Source of the DNA: JAXMAO01 sp046350375
GTDB taxonomy: Bacteria > Planctomycetota > Phycisphaerae > UBA1845 > UTPLA1
Direction of reading: 5' to 3'
DNA: 64,000 nucleotides
Assembly: GCA_046350375.1 (NCBI GenBank)
Contig: JAXMAO010000008.1
Location: 62,001-126,000 of the forward strand
Below, in pieces: positions 1 to 7,524 of this stretch (the first letter of the stretch is position 1; every line of letters starts with the position of its first letter). The notes beneath the pieces were generated by a model. It saw only the letters and a list, made by a program, of their open reading frames with translations. It was not told where the DNA came from and searched no databases. The translations under genes and the position numbers were made by a program.

Positions 1-55
1 AGCGCCCGCAGGACGCGGCGTTCGAATTCGACCGGCGGCAGTTCGCGTCGGGCCA
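1..55 (-). CDS. N-terminal fragment of an unidentified gene, cut by the window edge
   Basis: An ATG on the minus strand opens a frame reading MARRELPPVEFERRVLRA that stays open to the window edge. Only 18 codons are visible, so no function can be given. It lies upstream of, and divergent in position from, nothing else; the next gene on the same strand ends at 98. The call rests only on an open frame with an ATG and could be spurious. Confidence 0.3.
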
Positions 56-97
56 TGGCGACGGTTCCGTGCGGGCGATGCGTCCGCACGCACCATT

Positions 98-1054
98 TTA
101 TTCGGCGCGGCGGGCGGCGTCGATTGAGGCCGGCGAAAGCGCGTCGGAGAGCGCCTGAAGAAACGTCTGCCGCAGGGCGCGCGGCGCCAGCGCCACGCTG
201 AAGTGGCTGCAATTCAGCTCGTGGCGGCGGACGTCGGGTCGCGTGGTCCACCAGGCCCGCAGCGCGGCGATGTCGACCATGGTGTCGTTTCGGCCGTTGA
301 CCATGACGACCGATCCGCCGGCGCGACCGACGGCGCGATCCACGTCAACCTGCGGCGCCAGCTGCGTCGCCGAGACGCGCTGCCGGAACCGTGCGTGCAC
401 CAGCCGCGTGAATGACGACGCGAGCAGCATTCGCGAGAGGAAAGGCGTCGCCAGCAGGGCGACGTTGGCGCTGAAGCGCGGCTCGAACGTGGATTCGACC
501 AGCGTCACGATGCCGCCGAGGCTGATGCCCGACAGCACCCGGTGCGGATACTGGTTGGCAAAGCGGTCGGCGATTGTCTTGGCGACGACCACGCTGGCGG
601 CGATCAGCTCCTCGAAGCCCTCGATCCGCCGCAGCCGGCGGCGCAGGTCGCGCCGGCCCGGCACGTGGCCCAGGCCGGCCAGGCAGATGCGATCGGCGGC
701 TAACGCGGCCGATCCGTGCGCCAGGAAGTATCGATAGCTGCCGCCGGGCGGGCGTTCGGCCAGGCCGTGGTGATAGACGATCAGCCGGCCGTTGTGGGCG
801 ACGCGTTCGTGGAGAAACAGCAGCTCGTGCCGGGCGCCGTCGAGGTGCACGTGGGCGCGGTAGTCGACCTGCGGGCCATGCTCGGCGATGCGCTCCAGCT
901 CGCAGGACGCACCGCGCCAGCGCTGGATGCGGTCGGCAAGCTGGCCGGACGGCGCGGCGTCGCTGTCGCTCAGCAGGTCTCGGCCGCGAAACGCCAGCGC
1001 GGTAATAACCAGGTGATCGAGGGCCCGCGCCAGCAGGCCCGCGAGGAAATTCAT
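98..1054 (-). CDS. alpha/beta hydrolase fold protein
   Basis: The 318-residue product reads as an alpha/beta hydrolase. A nucleophile elbow GISLG (residues 176-180, Ser178) follows a predicted beta strand. A later GRNDTM segment fits the acid residue and NCSHFSVAL near the C-terminus fits the catalytic histidine. The N-terminus has no signal peptide, so a cytoplasmic location is likely. The ATG at 1054 overlaps the rlmN stop by four bases (ATGA), which indicates translational coupling in one operon. Substrate is unknown; a carboxylesterase or lipase-like role is possible. The fold call is inference from motifs; the coding frame itself is clear. Confidence 0.85.
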   Translation of the reverse strand: MNFLAGLLARALDHLVITALAFRGRDLLSDSDAAPSGQLADRIQRWRGASCELERIAEHGPQVDYRAHVHLDGARHELLFLHERVAHNGRLIVYHHGLAERPPGGSYRYFLAHGSAALAADRICLAGLGHVPGRRDLRRRLRRIEGFEELIAASVVVAKTIADRFANQYPHRVLSGISLGGIVTLVESTFEPRFSANVALLATPFLSRMLLASSFTRLVHARFRQRVSATQLAPQVDVDRAVGRAGGSVVMVNGRNDTMVDIAALRAWWTTRPDVRRHELNCSHFSVALAPRALRQTFLQALSDALSPASIDAARRAE

Positions 1055-2163
1055 GCCCGGTCCCGCGGCGCGGCCGACAGCGTCAGCGGGACGACCGGGT
1101 CGGCGCGCTCGCGGCGGCGGAGCTGACCACAGGCGGCGTCGATCTCCAGCCCGCGCGAGCGGCGCAGGTGGGCGTTGATGCCGGCCTGGCGCAGCACGGA
1201 CTGAAAGGCCTGAGAGTCGCGGCTTTCGGGCCGGCGGTAGGGCAGCCCGGCGACCGGGTTGTAGCGGATGAGGTTGACGTTGCAGCGAAGCTGCTTCGCG
1301 ACGCGGGCAAGCTGGCGCGCGTGGACCGGCTGGTCGTTGACGCCGCCGAGCAGGATGTATTCGAGCGTGATCTCGCGCCCGGTGCGGTCGAAGTAATGCC
1401 GGCAGGCGGACAGGATGTCGTCGAGCGGAATCTTCCCGGCCCAGGGGATCAGCTCGTGCCGCAGTGCGTCGGACGGCGCGTGCAGCGACAGCGCGAGGTT
1501 GATCTGCAACCCTTCGTCGGCCAGCCGGCGGATCTGCTTGGGCAGGCCGACCGTGCTGAGCGTGATCTTGCGGGCGCCAATGTGCGGGCCCCACTCGGCG
1601 TTGATGATTCGCAGCGCCGCCAGCACCTCGTCGTAGTTGGCCAGCGGCTCGCCCGAGCCCATGAGCACGATGTTGCCGAGGCGCGTTGCGGCGTCGCCGT
1701 CGGCCGCGGGCGACTCGCACAGCCGGCGGATGCGCTGCACCTGTTCGACGATTTCGCCGGCCGCGAGGTTGCGCTCCACGCCGTCCAGGCCGCTCGCACA
1801 GAACTTGCAGCCGACCGGGCAGCCGACCTGCGACGAGATGCAGGCGGTGCGGCGGTCGTCGTCGGGAATGAGGACGCACTCGCTGGTGGCGCCGTCGGGC
1901 CAGGCGAGCAGCAGCTTGGTGGTGCCGTCGGCGGCGGAAGCGACGCGCAGGTCGCGGGCGGTGACGATGTCGAACTCGGCGGCGAGGCGGTCGCGCAGGC
2001 CGCGCGGCAGGTTGGACATGGCGGCGACGTCGGTCGCCCCGCGGCGGTAGAGCCAGTCGAAGACCTGGGCCGCGCGGTAGGCGGGCTCGCCAGCGGCGGC
2101 CAGCCAAGCGCCCAGCGTGTCGGGCGTTTCGCGCAGCAGGTGTCGCTTGGGTACGGCGGTCAT
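1051..2163 (-). CDS. rlmN: dual-specificity 23S rRNA/tRNA adenine C2-methyltransferase RlmN
   Basis: RlmN is a radical-SAM enzyme that methylates C2 of A2503 in 23S rRNA and A37 of some tRNAs, using two SAM molecules. The 370-residue protein has the CX3CX2C iron-sulfur motif at Cys115, Cys119 and Cys122 (GCPVGCKFC). It has the upstream mechanistic cysteine in TACISSQVGC (Cys108) and the C-terminal methylated cysteine in IDAACGQLR. The GSGEPLANYDEV segment is the family SAM-binding region. Length matches the family. The ATG at 2163 is the natural start, and the stop overlaps the downstream hydrolase. Family and function are well established; the assignment is firm. Confidence 0.97.
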   Translation of the reverse strand: MTAVPKRHLLRETPDTLGAWLAAAGEPAYRAAQVFDWLYRRGATDVAAMSNLPRGLRDRLAAEFDIVTARDLRVASAADGTTKLLLAWPDGATSECVLIPDDDRRTACISSQVGCPVGCKFCASGLDGVERNLAAGEIVEQVQRIRRLCESPAADGDAATRLGNIVLMGSGEPLANYDEVLAALRIINAEWGPHIGARKITLSTVGLPKQIRRLADEGLQINLALSLHAPSDALRHELIPWAGKIPLDDILSACRHYFDRTGREITLEYILLGGVNDQPVHARQLARVAKQLRCNVNLIRYNPVAGLPYRRPESRDSQAFQSVLRQAGINAHLRRSRGLEIDAACGQLRRRERADPVVPLTLSAAPRDRA

Positions 2164-2307
2164 CGAACAGATTGTAACCGCGGCGGGCGGCGGGCGGTTC
2201 GCGCGGTGGCTGGCGACTGCGTCCGAGTTTGCCGGGCGGGGTGCGGCGGGCGGGCGGCGCGGCGGTCGGCGATCAGGCCGCGGCGGCGAACGGCCGATGA
2301 TGGTGGG

Positions 2308-2529
2308 ATGGATTCCTCGTGTCTGGCATGCAGCCTGGTTGAGCTGCGTTCGGCCCAGCAGGCGAGCGCGATTCAGTATGCCGTCGCGGCGAAGATGCTC
2401 GCGGCCGAGCGGCAGAACGGCGCAGCGGTGACGAAGCTGATCGCGGCCGCCGGGACGGGCGTCGACAACGCGGCCGAGCGGGTGGCGAGCGCGGTCGCCT
2501 CGGGCGGCGGGCTGGATGTGGTGGCGTGA
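2308..2529 (+). CDS. small YjfB-like putative motility protein
   Basis: A 73-residue frame from an ATG at 2308 contains LVELRSAQQASAIQYAVAAK followed by a second short helix. This matches the layout of the YjfB-type 'putative motility protein' family (two short helices, a conserved Q/S-A-x-Q pattern, about 60 residues). The protein is Ala/Gln rich with no signal peptide or membrane segment. Its role is unknown in the family; the name reflects co-occurrence with flagellar genes, none of which is in this window. It diverges from rlmN. No strong Shine-Dalgarno sequence is seen, so the exact start is tentative. Confidence 0.6.
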   Translation: MDSSCLACSLVELRSAQQASAIQYAVAAKMLAAERQNGAAVTKLIAAAGTGVDNAAERVASAVASGGGLDVVA

Positions 2530-2576
2530 CGGACGGCCGCGGTTCGCGAAGATATTTCCCTGACTGACAGTGGCCC

Positions 2577-2621
2577 AAAAAACGAAACCGCTCGCGACGA
2601 CCGTTGGGTCGCCACGAGCGG
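2577..2621 (-). terminator. rho-independent terminator of the 2626-3012 gene
   Basis: An imperfect stem (CCGCTCG...CGAGCGG arms) is followed on the minus strand by a T-rich tract (TTTCGTTTTTT). It sits directly after the stop codon at 2626. Confidence 0.75.
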
Positions 2622-2625
2622 TCTG

Positions 2626-3012
2626 TCATGACTTCCGGTTCTTGCCCGCCGACTGGCGCTTGGTGGCCGGGGCTTGCCCCGGTTTTGCCGACCCGGCGCC
2701 GCCGCCGGCTTTGCGTTTCTCCAGCCCGACACGCACCCCCAGCAACACCGCCGCGAAGTCGAAGTATCGCTCTCGAAGGGCGAGCGGGAGGGCGTCGAGC
2801 ACTGCGGCGACCGCCTCGGCCGGTCTCCGCGGGCTCAGCGACGCGTCAAGCAAGCGATCGAACAACCCGCGTTCGGCGGCTTCGAGACCGCGTGCGGCGA
2901 GTGGCGGCGCGGCGGCTCCGCGCCCGCGCGCGGCGGTCGCCTTTCGACTCGAGGCGCGAGTTTTCCCGGCGCGTCCGCCCATTCCGATCACGGTCGGCGA
3001 TACGAAGATCAT
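2626..3012 (-). CDS. hypothetical protein with basic C-terminus
   Basis: The 128-residue product is not recognised. It has a basic N-terminal stretch, a central amphipathic helical region (LFDRLLDASLSPRR through LRERYFDFAAVLLG) and a Lys/Arg/Gly-rich tail ending in AGKNRKS. The codons in the central part have high third-position G+C, which supports real coding. A terminator follows the stop. A second in-frame ATG about ten codons in is an alternative start. The basic tail could bind nucleic acid, but that is inference. It belongs to the lower-GC accessory patch at 2.6-4.7 kb. Confidence 0.5.
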   Translation of the reverse strand: MIFVSPTVIGMGGRAGKTRASSRKATAARGRGAAAPPLAARGLEAAERGLFDRLLDASLSPRRPAEAVAAVLDALPLALRERYFDFAAVLLGVRVGLEKRKAGGGAGSAKPGQAPATKRQSAGKNRKS

Positions 3013-3244
3013 CGGACTGGCGCCGGCGGATCATGGACTCCGAATGCAGCCGGGCGGAGCCCGTGCGCACCTGCCGGGTTTCCTGTTCGTGAAGCCGGCC
3101 TTGGCGCTCGCTCCGGCGGGTCCGCGGCCGGTTGTTTCGGACGTTCTGCTTTCCGCGGCCGTCCGACCGGGTGCGATTGCGTCGGGCGGCGCCGCGGCCA
3201 AGGGAGTTGCGGGAACCGCGATTGATCGTGGCAAACTGACTCAT
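2846..3244 (-). CDS. possible Arg-rich protein with strong ribosome-binding site
   Basis: An ATG at 3244 lies seven bases after a good GGAGG and opens a 132-residue frame starting MSQFATINRGSRNSLGRG. The product is extremely Arg/Ser/Asn rich and strongly basic. Its 3' part overlaps the 2626-3012 gene in another frame. High Arg content is common in false frames of G+C-rich DNA, so the coding status is uncertain. An alternative is that this start belongs to the downstream gene through a frameshift near 3010. No known family is recognised. Confidence 0.35.
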   Translation of the reverse strand: MSQFATINRGSRNSLGRGAARRNRTRSDGRGKQNVRNNRPRTRRSERQGRLHEQETRQVRTGSARLHSESMIRRRQSDDLRIADRDRNGRTRRENSRLESKGDRRARARSRRAATRRTRSRSRRTRVVRSLA

Positions 3245-3369
3245 TGCTGTCCTCCAAGGGCATTCGTGCACAGGGCACGGTGACGCCCGATCGGGCTCGG
3301 CGCTACCAGCACCGAGGGGAGTAGGCCCGACTGCGGGCTTCCGAAATGTGAGTGTTGGCAAACTCGCCG

Positions 3370-3389
3370 CGGCGCGGACAAAAATCAGG
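3370..3389 (-). repeat. copy 1 of a repeated AT-tract motif
   Basis: The plus strand reads CGGCGCGGACAAAAATCAGG. Near-identical copies lie at 4411-4430 and 46033-46052, all in one orientation. Here the motif lies at the 3' end of the 3385-4239 gene and about 125 bases upstream of the strong start at 3244. Confidence 0.45.
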
Positions 3390-4239
3390 CCTGCGGCGAG
3401 ATTCTTCCGCACGTGCCAGACGGGCGATATTCCGCGACCGGGTCGCATGCGTTGGGCCCGTCTTTCGCCGGCGGACACATCTCATCGATGATCGCCTCGC
3501 GCGAATACGGCGCGGGCGTCTTGGTCCGCCGCGGGCGATCTCCGGGCACGGGGATGCCGTGGCGCCGGCAGGCCGCTGCAAAGGCAGCCTTGACCCGCTC
3601 GCGCAGCGTGGACGCGGCCTTGCCGCACTTGGGCGCCGTTGCCTGCCAGCGGACTGAATCGACCGCCTCGCTCTGAAACAGAATTTCGGTGACGAGGGTC
3701 TGGAGTTGGGCAGGATCGAGACCGCGGTTGGCCAGCTCGGCGAGCACGTCGTTGATGACGGCGACCATGTCCGGGTCGTTGATGCGGACGGTCATCCGCT
3801 CGCGCGGGTCGCCGTACGATTCGTCCGGCGTCCAGCCGCCTTCCGGTTTATCCGCGAGCGGTCGATCGAGCACACTGTCCGTCTCTGGCGCGGACGCGGA
3901 GAACCTCCGGCTGCGGCGCTTTCTCAGGCGAATGAGCCGCTGCTCCTCCCGCTGCACGATCCGCCGCATGAGCGGGGGCATATCGCCCAAATCTCGCCCG
4001 TCGATTGCTTTGACGAATTGGGGAACGACCCGCGCGAGAATCCATTCCGCAAGGGCCCACGTGCCGAGTCTCCTGGCGGATCGCTGGACCATCGGCCAAG
4101 CAACCCTGCTGGCCCTCTGCACCAGTTGGTTCGGTAACGAACCCCAAAGGGCTTTGAACGACGCTTCGATAGGCGCGAATGCGCTGCCAGCAGACTTGCG
4201 CACGGTGCGCCGCGGCCGACGACGGTTGGAGGCCGACAT
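3385..4239 (-). CDS. hypothetical protein, 284 residues
   Basis: No family is recognised. The protein starts with a basic segment (MSASNRRRPRRTVRKSAG). It continues with an amphipathic helical region, a basic cluster RLIRLRKRRSRR, an acidic linker, and a C-terminal half with RVKAAFAAACRRHGIPVPGD. No signal peptide or clear membrane span is seen. The ATG at 4239 has AGGGG about eight bases upstream, which supports this start. Codon usage is plausible but G+C is lower than in the flanks, so horizontal acquisition is possible. Neighbours are also orphans and give no functional clue. Confidence 0.6.
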   Translation of the reverse strand: MSASNRRRPRRTVRKSAGSAFAPIEASFKALWGSLPNQLVQRASRVAWPMVQRSARRLGTWALAEWILARVVPQFVKAIDGRDLGDMPPLMRRIVQREEQRLIRLRKRRSRRFSASAPETDSVLDRPLADKPEGGWTPDESYGDPRERMTVRINDPDMVAVINDVLAELANRGLDPAQLQTLVTEILFQSEAVDSVRWQATAPKCGKAASTLRERVKAAFAAACRRHGIPVPGDRPRRTKTPAPYSREAIIDEMCPPAKDGPNACDPVAEYRPSGTCGRISPQA

Positions 4240-4659
4240 TGTCTTTGCCCCTGCCAGGGACGCCTTGGGTTGTCGGTCTTGCCGCGCGCCGGGTCCGCGC
4301 GGTAGTCACCGCGTATCGCTGCGCTTCCACTCGCATTCGAAGCCGCCGCCCGAACGCTGAACCCGGCGGCACTTCGGCCCGCTGTGCAGTAGGTGTGGCT
4401 TGGCGACGTCCGGCGCGGAAAAAAGTCAGAAATCCCCGAAGTTCGCGGGCGCCGCTCTCCTTCGCAAAGAGATGTTAGCGCGTCGCCATCTGCCGACAAC
4501 GCGAGAATCGGCGCCGCGCTGAAAATCGCTCGGCGGCTGCGGCCGCTCACGACGCACATTGTCGTCATGATCCAAAACGTCTGCGCATCCTTCCCATCTT
4601 CACGTCGCGGCCGCCGGTGCCGCACACGCTCGGGCCGCGCACGTTTGCCATCAGCGCAC
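4240..4659. other. intergenic region without a recognisable gene
   Basis: About 420 bases carry no convincing coding frame in either direction. They include motif copy 2 at 4411-4430 and probably the promoter of the 3385-4239 gene, but no clear -35/-10 pair is visible. Confidence 0.5.
4411..4430 (-). repeat. copy 2 of the repeated AT-tract motif
   Basis: The plus strand reads CGGCGCGGAAAAAAGTCAGA. It differs from the copies at 3370 and 46033 at three or four positions and lies about 170 bases upstream of the minus-strand start at 4239. Confidence 0.45.
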
Positions 4660-4707
4660 AAGAAGAAACCGGCCGGCACGATGCTCATGGCATCGCACCA
4701 GCCGGTT
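4660..4707 (-). terminator. rho-independent terminator of the 4739-5551 gene
   Basis: Long stem with arms AACCGGC/GCCGGTT extended by G-T pairs, followed on the minus strand by TTTCTTCTT. It lies 32 bases past the stop at 4739. Confidence 0.75.
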
Positions 4708-4738
4708 GGACGGCGGTCGGCTCACGAACGGTCGATCG

Positions 4739-5551
4739 TTAGCCGGTGCGGGCGTCGACCCCGCGCGGCCGCGGAACGACCGCTGTCGCCGCGGCGTCGG
4801 GCCGGCGCCGGGTCCGATCGCGCCGGCCGCGCCGGACGAGCGTGTGGTGCATCCGACGGATCCGGGCCTGAATCAGCCGCACCCGTTTCGACAGGGCGAG
4901 CGAATGCAGCAGCGGGTGGAGCCGGCTGAAGCAGATCGCCGCGGCGCCGACTATCCAGGCGACGATCCGTCCGGCATTGGCGAACAGCCCGGGGTTGACG
5001 GTCGTCAGCATGATCAGCACCAGACCGAGTGCGAAGAGGCCCGCACCGGCACTCCGCGCGGCCAGCCGCCGGCGGCGGTTGCGGAGCGCCCGGCACGCCG
5101 AATAGGTCGTCACGCCCGCGCACGCGGCCGGGTCGACGTACTGCCAGTTCGATTCGGACCGCTGCAGCGCGTCGCGGCTCGGCCGGGCGATGCGATAGCC
5201 GCTCGCCCTCCAGCCGCTCACGCCGGCGACGAACCGGGCCTCGATGCGCGTCTCCGGCCGGCGATCGCTCGGCCGGCGGTTCGGATCGGTGCGGACCCGC
5301 GCGCCGTCGGCGCCGGACGGATCGGCGGCGTCGCGCCGCGGCTCGACCGGCCGCGCGGGCAGACGCACGCGGCCATCGCGGGCCTCGCCGCGGTTGTCGG
5401 CGGCTTGCGGATGGCGGCCGGGCGCGGCCAGGTCGGTCGCGAGGTCCATGAGCCGCTGGCGGTCGGCATACGCGGCCGCCGCGGCGCAGACAAACGCGGC
5501 GATCATCGCCAGAGTCACGTCGAGCATGTGGACGGGCTGGTTCGTGTTCAT
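4739..5551 (-). CDS. hypothetical membrane protein
   Basis: The 270-residue protein has an N-terminal hydrophobic segment (LDVTLAMIAAFVCAAAAAYA). A C-terminal pair of spans follows around GLFALGLVLIMLTTVNPGLF and IVAWIVGAAAICF, then a basic tail. The central part is polar and Arg/Pro rich. The ATG at 5551 follows AGGAG by about eight bases, which fixes the start over the longer open frame. A strong terminator follows, so it is probably a single-gene unit. The family is not recognised. It is an inner-membrane protein by prediction. Confidence 0.6.
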   Translation of the reverse strand: MNTNQPVHMLDVTLAMIAAFVCAAAAAYADRQRLMDLATDLAAPGRHPQAADNRGEARDGRVRLPARPVEPRRDAADPSGADGARVRTDPNRRPSDRRPETRIEARFVAGVSGWRASGYRIARPSRDALQRSESNWQYVDPAACAGVTTYSACRALRNRRRRLAARSAGAGLFALGLVLIMLTTVNPGLFANAGRIVAWIVGAAAICFSRLHPLLHSLALSKRVRLIQARIRRMHHTLVRRGRRDRTRRRPDAAATAVVPRPRGVDARTG

Positions 5552-5644
5552 CGAGGGTCTCCTGCACCTGGGTCTGGGCAGGTCGTCGAGCACCGCACGG
5601 CGCTAAGCAACGCCCTGCCGACGGCCCTAGTGGCAAGGTTCCGA

Positions 5645-5680
5645 TCGTCGCGCAGCAGATTTTTTTGGGGGTCGCGACGA
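5645..5680. promoter_or_regulatory. perfect 8-bp inverted repeat with T-tract in the loop, upstream of the ABC1 kinase gene
   Basis: TCGTCGCG and CGCGACGA flank a 20-base loop holding seven T residues. It lies about 70 bases before the start at 5752 and could be an operator or RNA hairpin. Function is inferred only from position. Confidence 0.3.
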
Positions 5681-5751
5681 ATTCGGGTCGGCCGGCCGCG
5701 CGCCCGCCCGCCCCTGTCGGCCCGCGCACCGCGGCGGTATCGTTAGTTCCG

Positions 5752-7449
5752 ATGTCGTTCGTCTCGCTGCCCCAGACCGTTCGCAGCCTGGCGCGTTTGC
5801 GGGTGATCGCGCAGACGCTGACCAAGCACGGCTTCGGCGCCGTCGTCGAGCGCGTGCAGCTCCGCCGCTACATCCCGCTGCCCAAGTGGCTCGCCGGGCC
5901 GCCGCCGGCGCACGAGCCCGACGCCATCCGCAGCATCGGCCAGCGGCTGGTCCGCGTCTGCGAAGAGCTGGGGCCGACCTGGATCAAGCTCGGGCAGCTC
6001 GCGGCCGGCCGGCCGGACGTGCTGCCCGCCGCCATCATCGACGAGCTGTCGCGCCTGCAGGATCGCGTCGCGCCGTTTCCGCCCGAGCAGGCGCGGCAGA
6101 TCGTCGCCGACGCCATCCGCCAGCCGATCGAGCAGGCTTTCCGGCAGTTCGAACCGCAGCCGCTGGCGAGCGGCTCGATGGCGCAGGTGCACCGCGCGAC
6201 GACTAAGGCCGGAATGGACGTGGTCGTGAAGGTCCGCCGGCCGGGGATCGAGTCGGTCATCTCGACCGACGTGACGATATTGCGGTGGCTGGCGGCGGGC
6301 GTCGAGCGGCACGTGCCCGAGCTGCGTTTCACCCATCCGGCCATGCTGGTGGACGAGTTCGCCCACGCCATTCAGCGCGAGCTGGATTTCATCAACGAGG
6401 CGTCGGTGACCGAGCGGTTCGGGCAGGCGTTCGCGGGCGACGCCGGCGTGAAGGTGCCCGGGGTCGTGTGGGAGCTGACCGAGTCGAACGTGCTGACGCT
6501 CGAGTACGTCGACGGGCTGAAGGCGCGCGAGGTGCTGGAAGACACGTCGGGCCGATGCGACCGGCGGGCAATGGCGCGCAACCTGGCGACCGCCTTCATG
6601 CGGCAGTTCTTCGAACTGGGGCTGTTTCACGCCGACGCGCACGCGGGCAACATGTTCTTCCAGCCGCCGGCGAAGGTGGCGCTCATCGACTTCGGCAACG
6701 CCGGGCAGCTCGACGACGAGGTGCGGGCGCGGCTGGTGTTTGCGCTGGTGGGGACGACGTCGCGCGAGGTGGACCTGGTGGTCGATGCGCTGGCCGACGT
6801 GGGGGCGATCGGCGACGGCACCGACCGGGCGGCGCTGCGGCGCGACATGCGCGAGATGCTCGACAAGTATTACGGTCTGCCGCTGCGGCGGCTGGAGATG
6901 GCGGCCATCTTTCGCGAAACGATGGACCTGGCCCGGCGGCACGACCTGCGCCTGCCGCGCGAGTTCGTGCAGCTCGGTCGCAGCCTGGTGGCGGCGGCGG
7001 GGGTGGCGCTGCAACTCGACCCGGAGCTGAACCTGCTCGCGATCATCGAGCCGCGGCTGCGGCAGACGATTCGGAACTACCTGTCGGGCCGGCGGGTGGT
7101 GCGCGAGCTGGGGCTGTCGGCCTGGCACCTGGTGAACATCCTGCGCGACGCGCCGCGGGTGATGCGCGACGTGCTGCGCAAGAGCAGCCGCGGCCAGCTC
7201 CAGATGAACGTCCGGCACGAGAACATCGATCACCTCGCGACCGAGGTGGACCACGCCAGCAACCGCCTGGCGTTTTCGGTCCTCATGGCGGCGACGTTTA
7301 TCGGCAGCTCCCTGGTCATCACCCAGCCGGCCCACGAGGCCATGTTCGGCGTGCCGGTGCGCTACTTCGGGCTGGCCGGCTATGTGGCGTCGTTCTTCAT
7401 GGCGGCCTGGCTGGTGATCGCGATCCTGCGGAGCGGCAAGCTGTCGTAG
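5752..7449 (+). CDS. ABC1/AarF/UbiB family atypical kinase
   Basis: UbiB-family proteins are membrane-linked ATPases/kinase-like proteins that support ubiquinone or other isoprenoid-lipid metabolism. The 565-residue protein has the family-defining KxGQ motif (WIKLGQLAAGRPDVLP, Lys79-Gln82) and an Ala/Gly nucleotide loop LASGSMAQVHRA (139-149). Further motifs are the lysine in VVVKVRRPG, the catalytic loop FHADAHAGN (292-300) and the metal-binding DFG in LIDFGNAGQL (313-315). Two C-terminal transmembrane helices follow (FSVLMAATFIGSSLVI and YVASFFMAAWLVIAIL). The ATG at 5752 is chosen because the upstream extension is Pro/Arg-rich and non-conserved in character. No quinone genes lie nearby, so the pathway is not shown. 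Confidence 0.93.
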   Translation: MSFVSLPQTVRSLARLRVIAQTLTKHGFGAVVERVQLRRYIPLPKWLAGPPPAHEPDAIRSIGQRLVRVCEELGPTWIKLGQLAAGRPDVLPAAIIDELSRLQDRVAPFPPEQARQIVADAIRQPIEQAFRQFEPQPLASGSMAQVHRATTKAGMDVVVKVRRPGIESVISTDVTILRWLAAGVERHVPELRFTHPAMLVDEFAHAIQRELDFINEASVTERFGQAFAGDAGVKVPGVVWELTESNVLTLEYVDGLKAREVLEDTSGRCDRRAMARNLATAFMRQFFELGLFHADAHAGNMFFQPPAKVALIDFGNAGQLDDEVRARLVFALVGTTSREVDLVVDALADVGAIGDGTDRAALRRDMREMLDKYYGLPLRRLEMAAIFRETMDLARRHDLRLPREFVQLGRSLVAAAGVALQLDPELNLLAIIEPRLRQTIRNYLSGRRVVRELGLSAWHLVNILRDAPRVMRDVLRKSSRGQLQMNVRHENIDHLATEVDHASNRLAFSVLMAATFIGSSLVITQPAHEAMFGVPVRYFGLAGYVASFFMAAWLVIAILRSGKLS

Positions 7450-7524
7450 CCGCCGGCCGACGCGCGAAACGCCATTCCATTACTACGCCCCCCAGCCCGC
7501 CGGACCGAAAAAGCAGGCGGAACC

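Noticed and set aside
1168..2307. Long plus-strand open frame opposite rlmN
   Set aside because: It is antisense to a clearly conserved gene; only its last 73 codons, from 2308, look like a real small protein.
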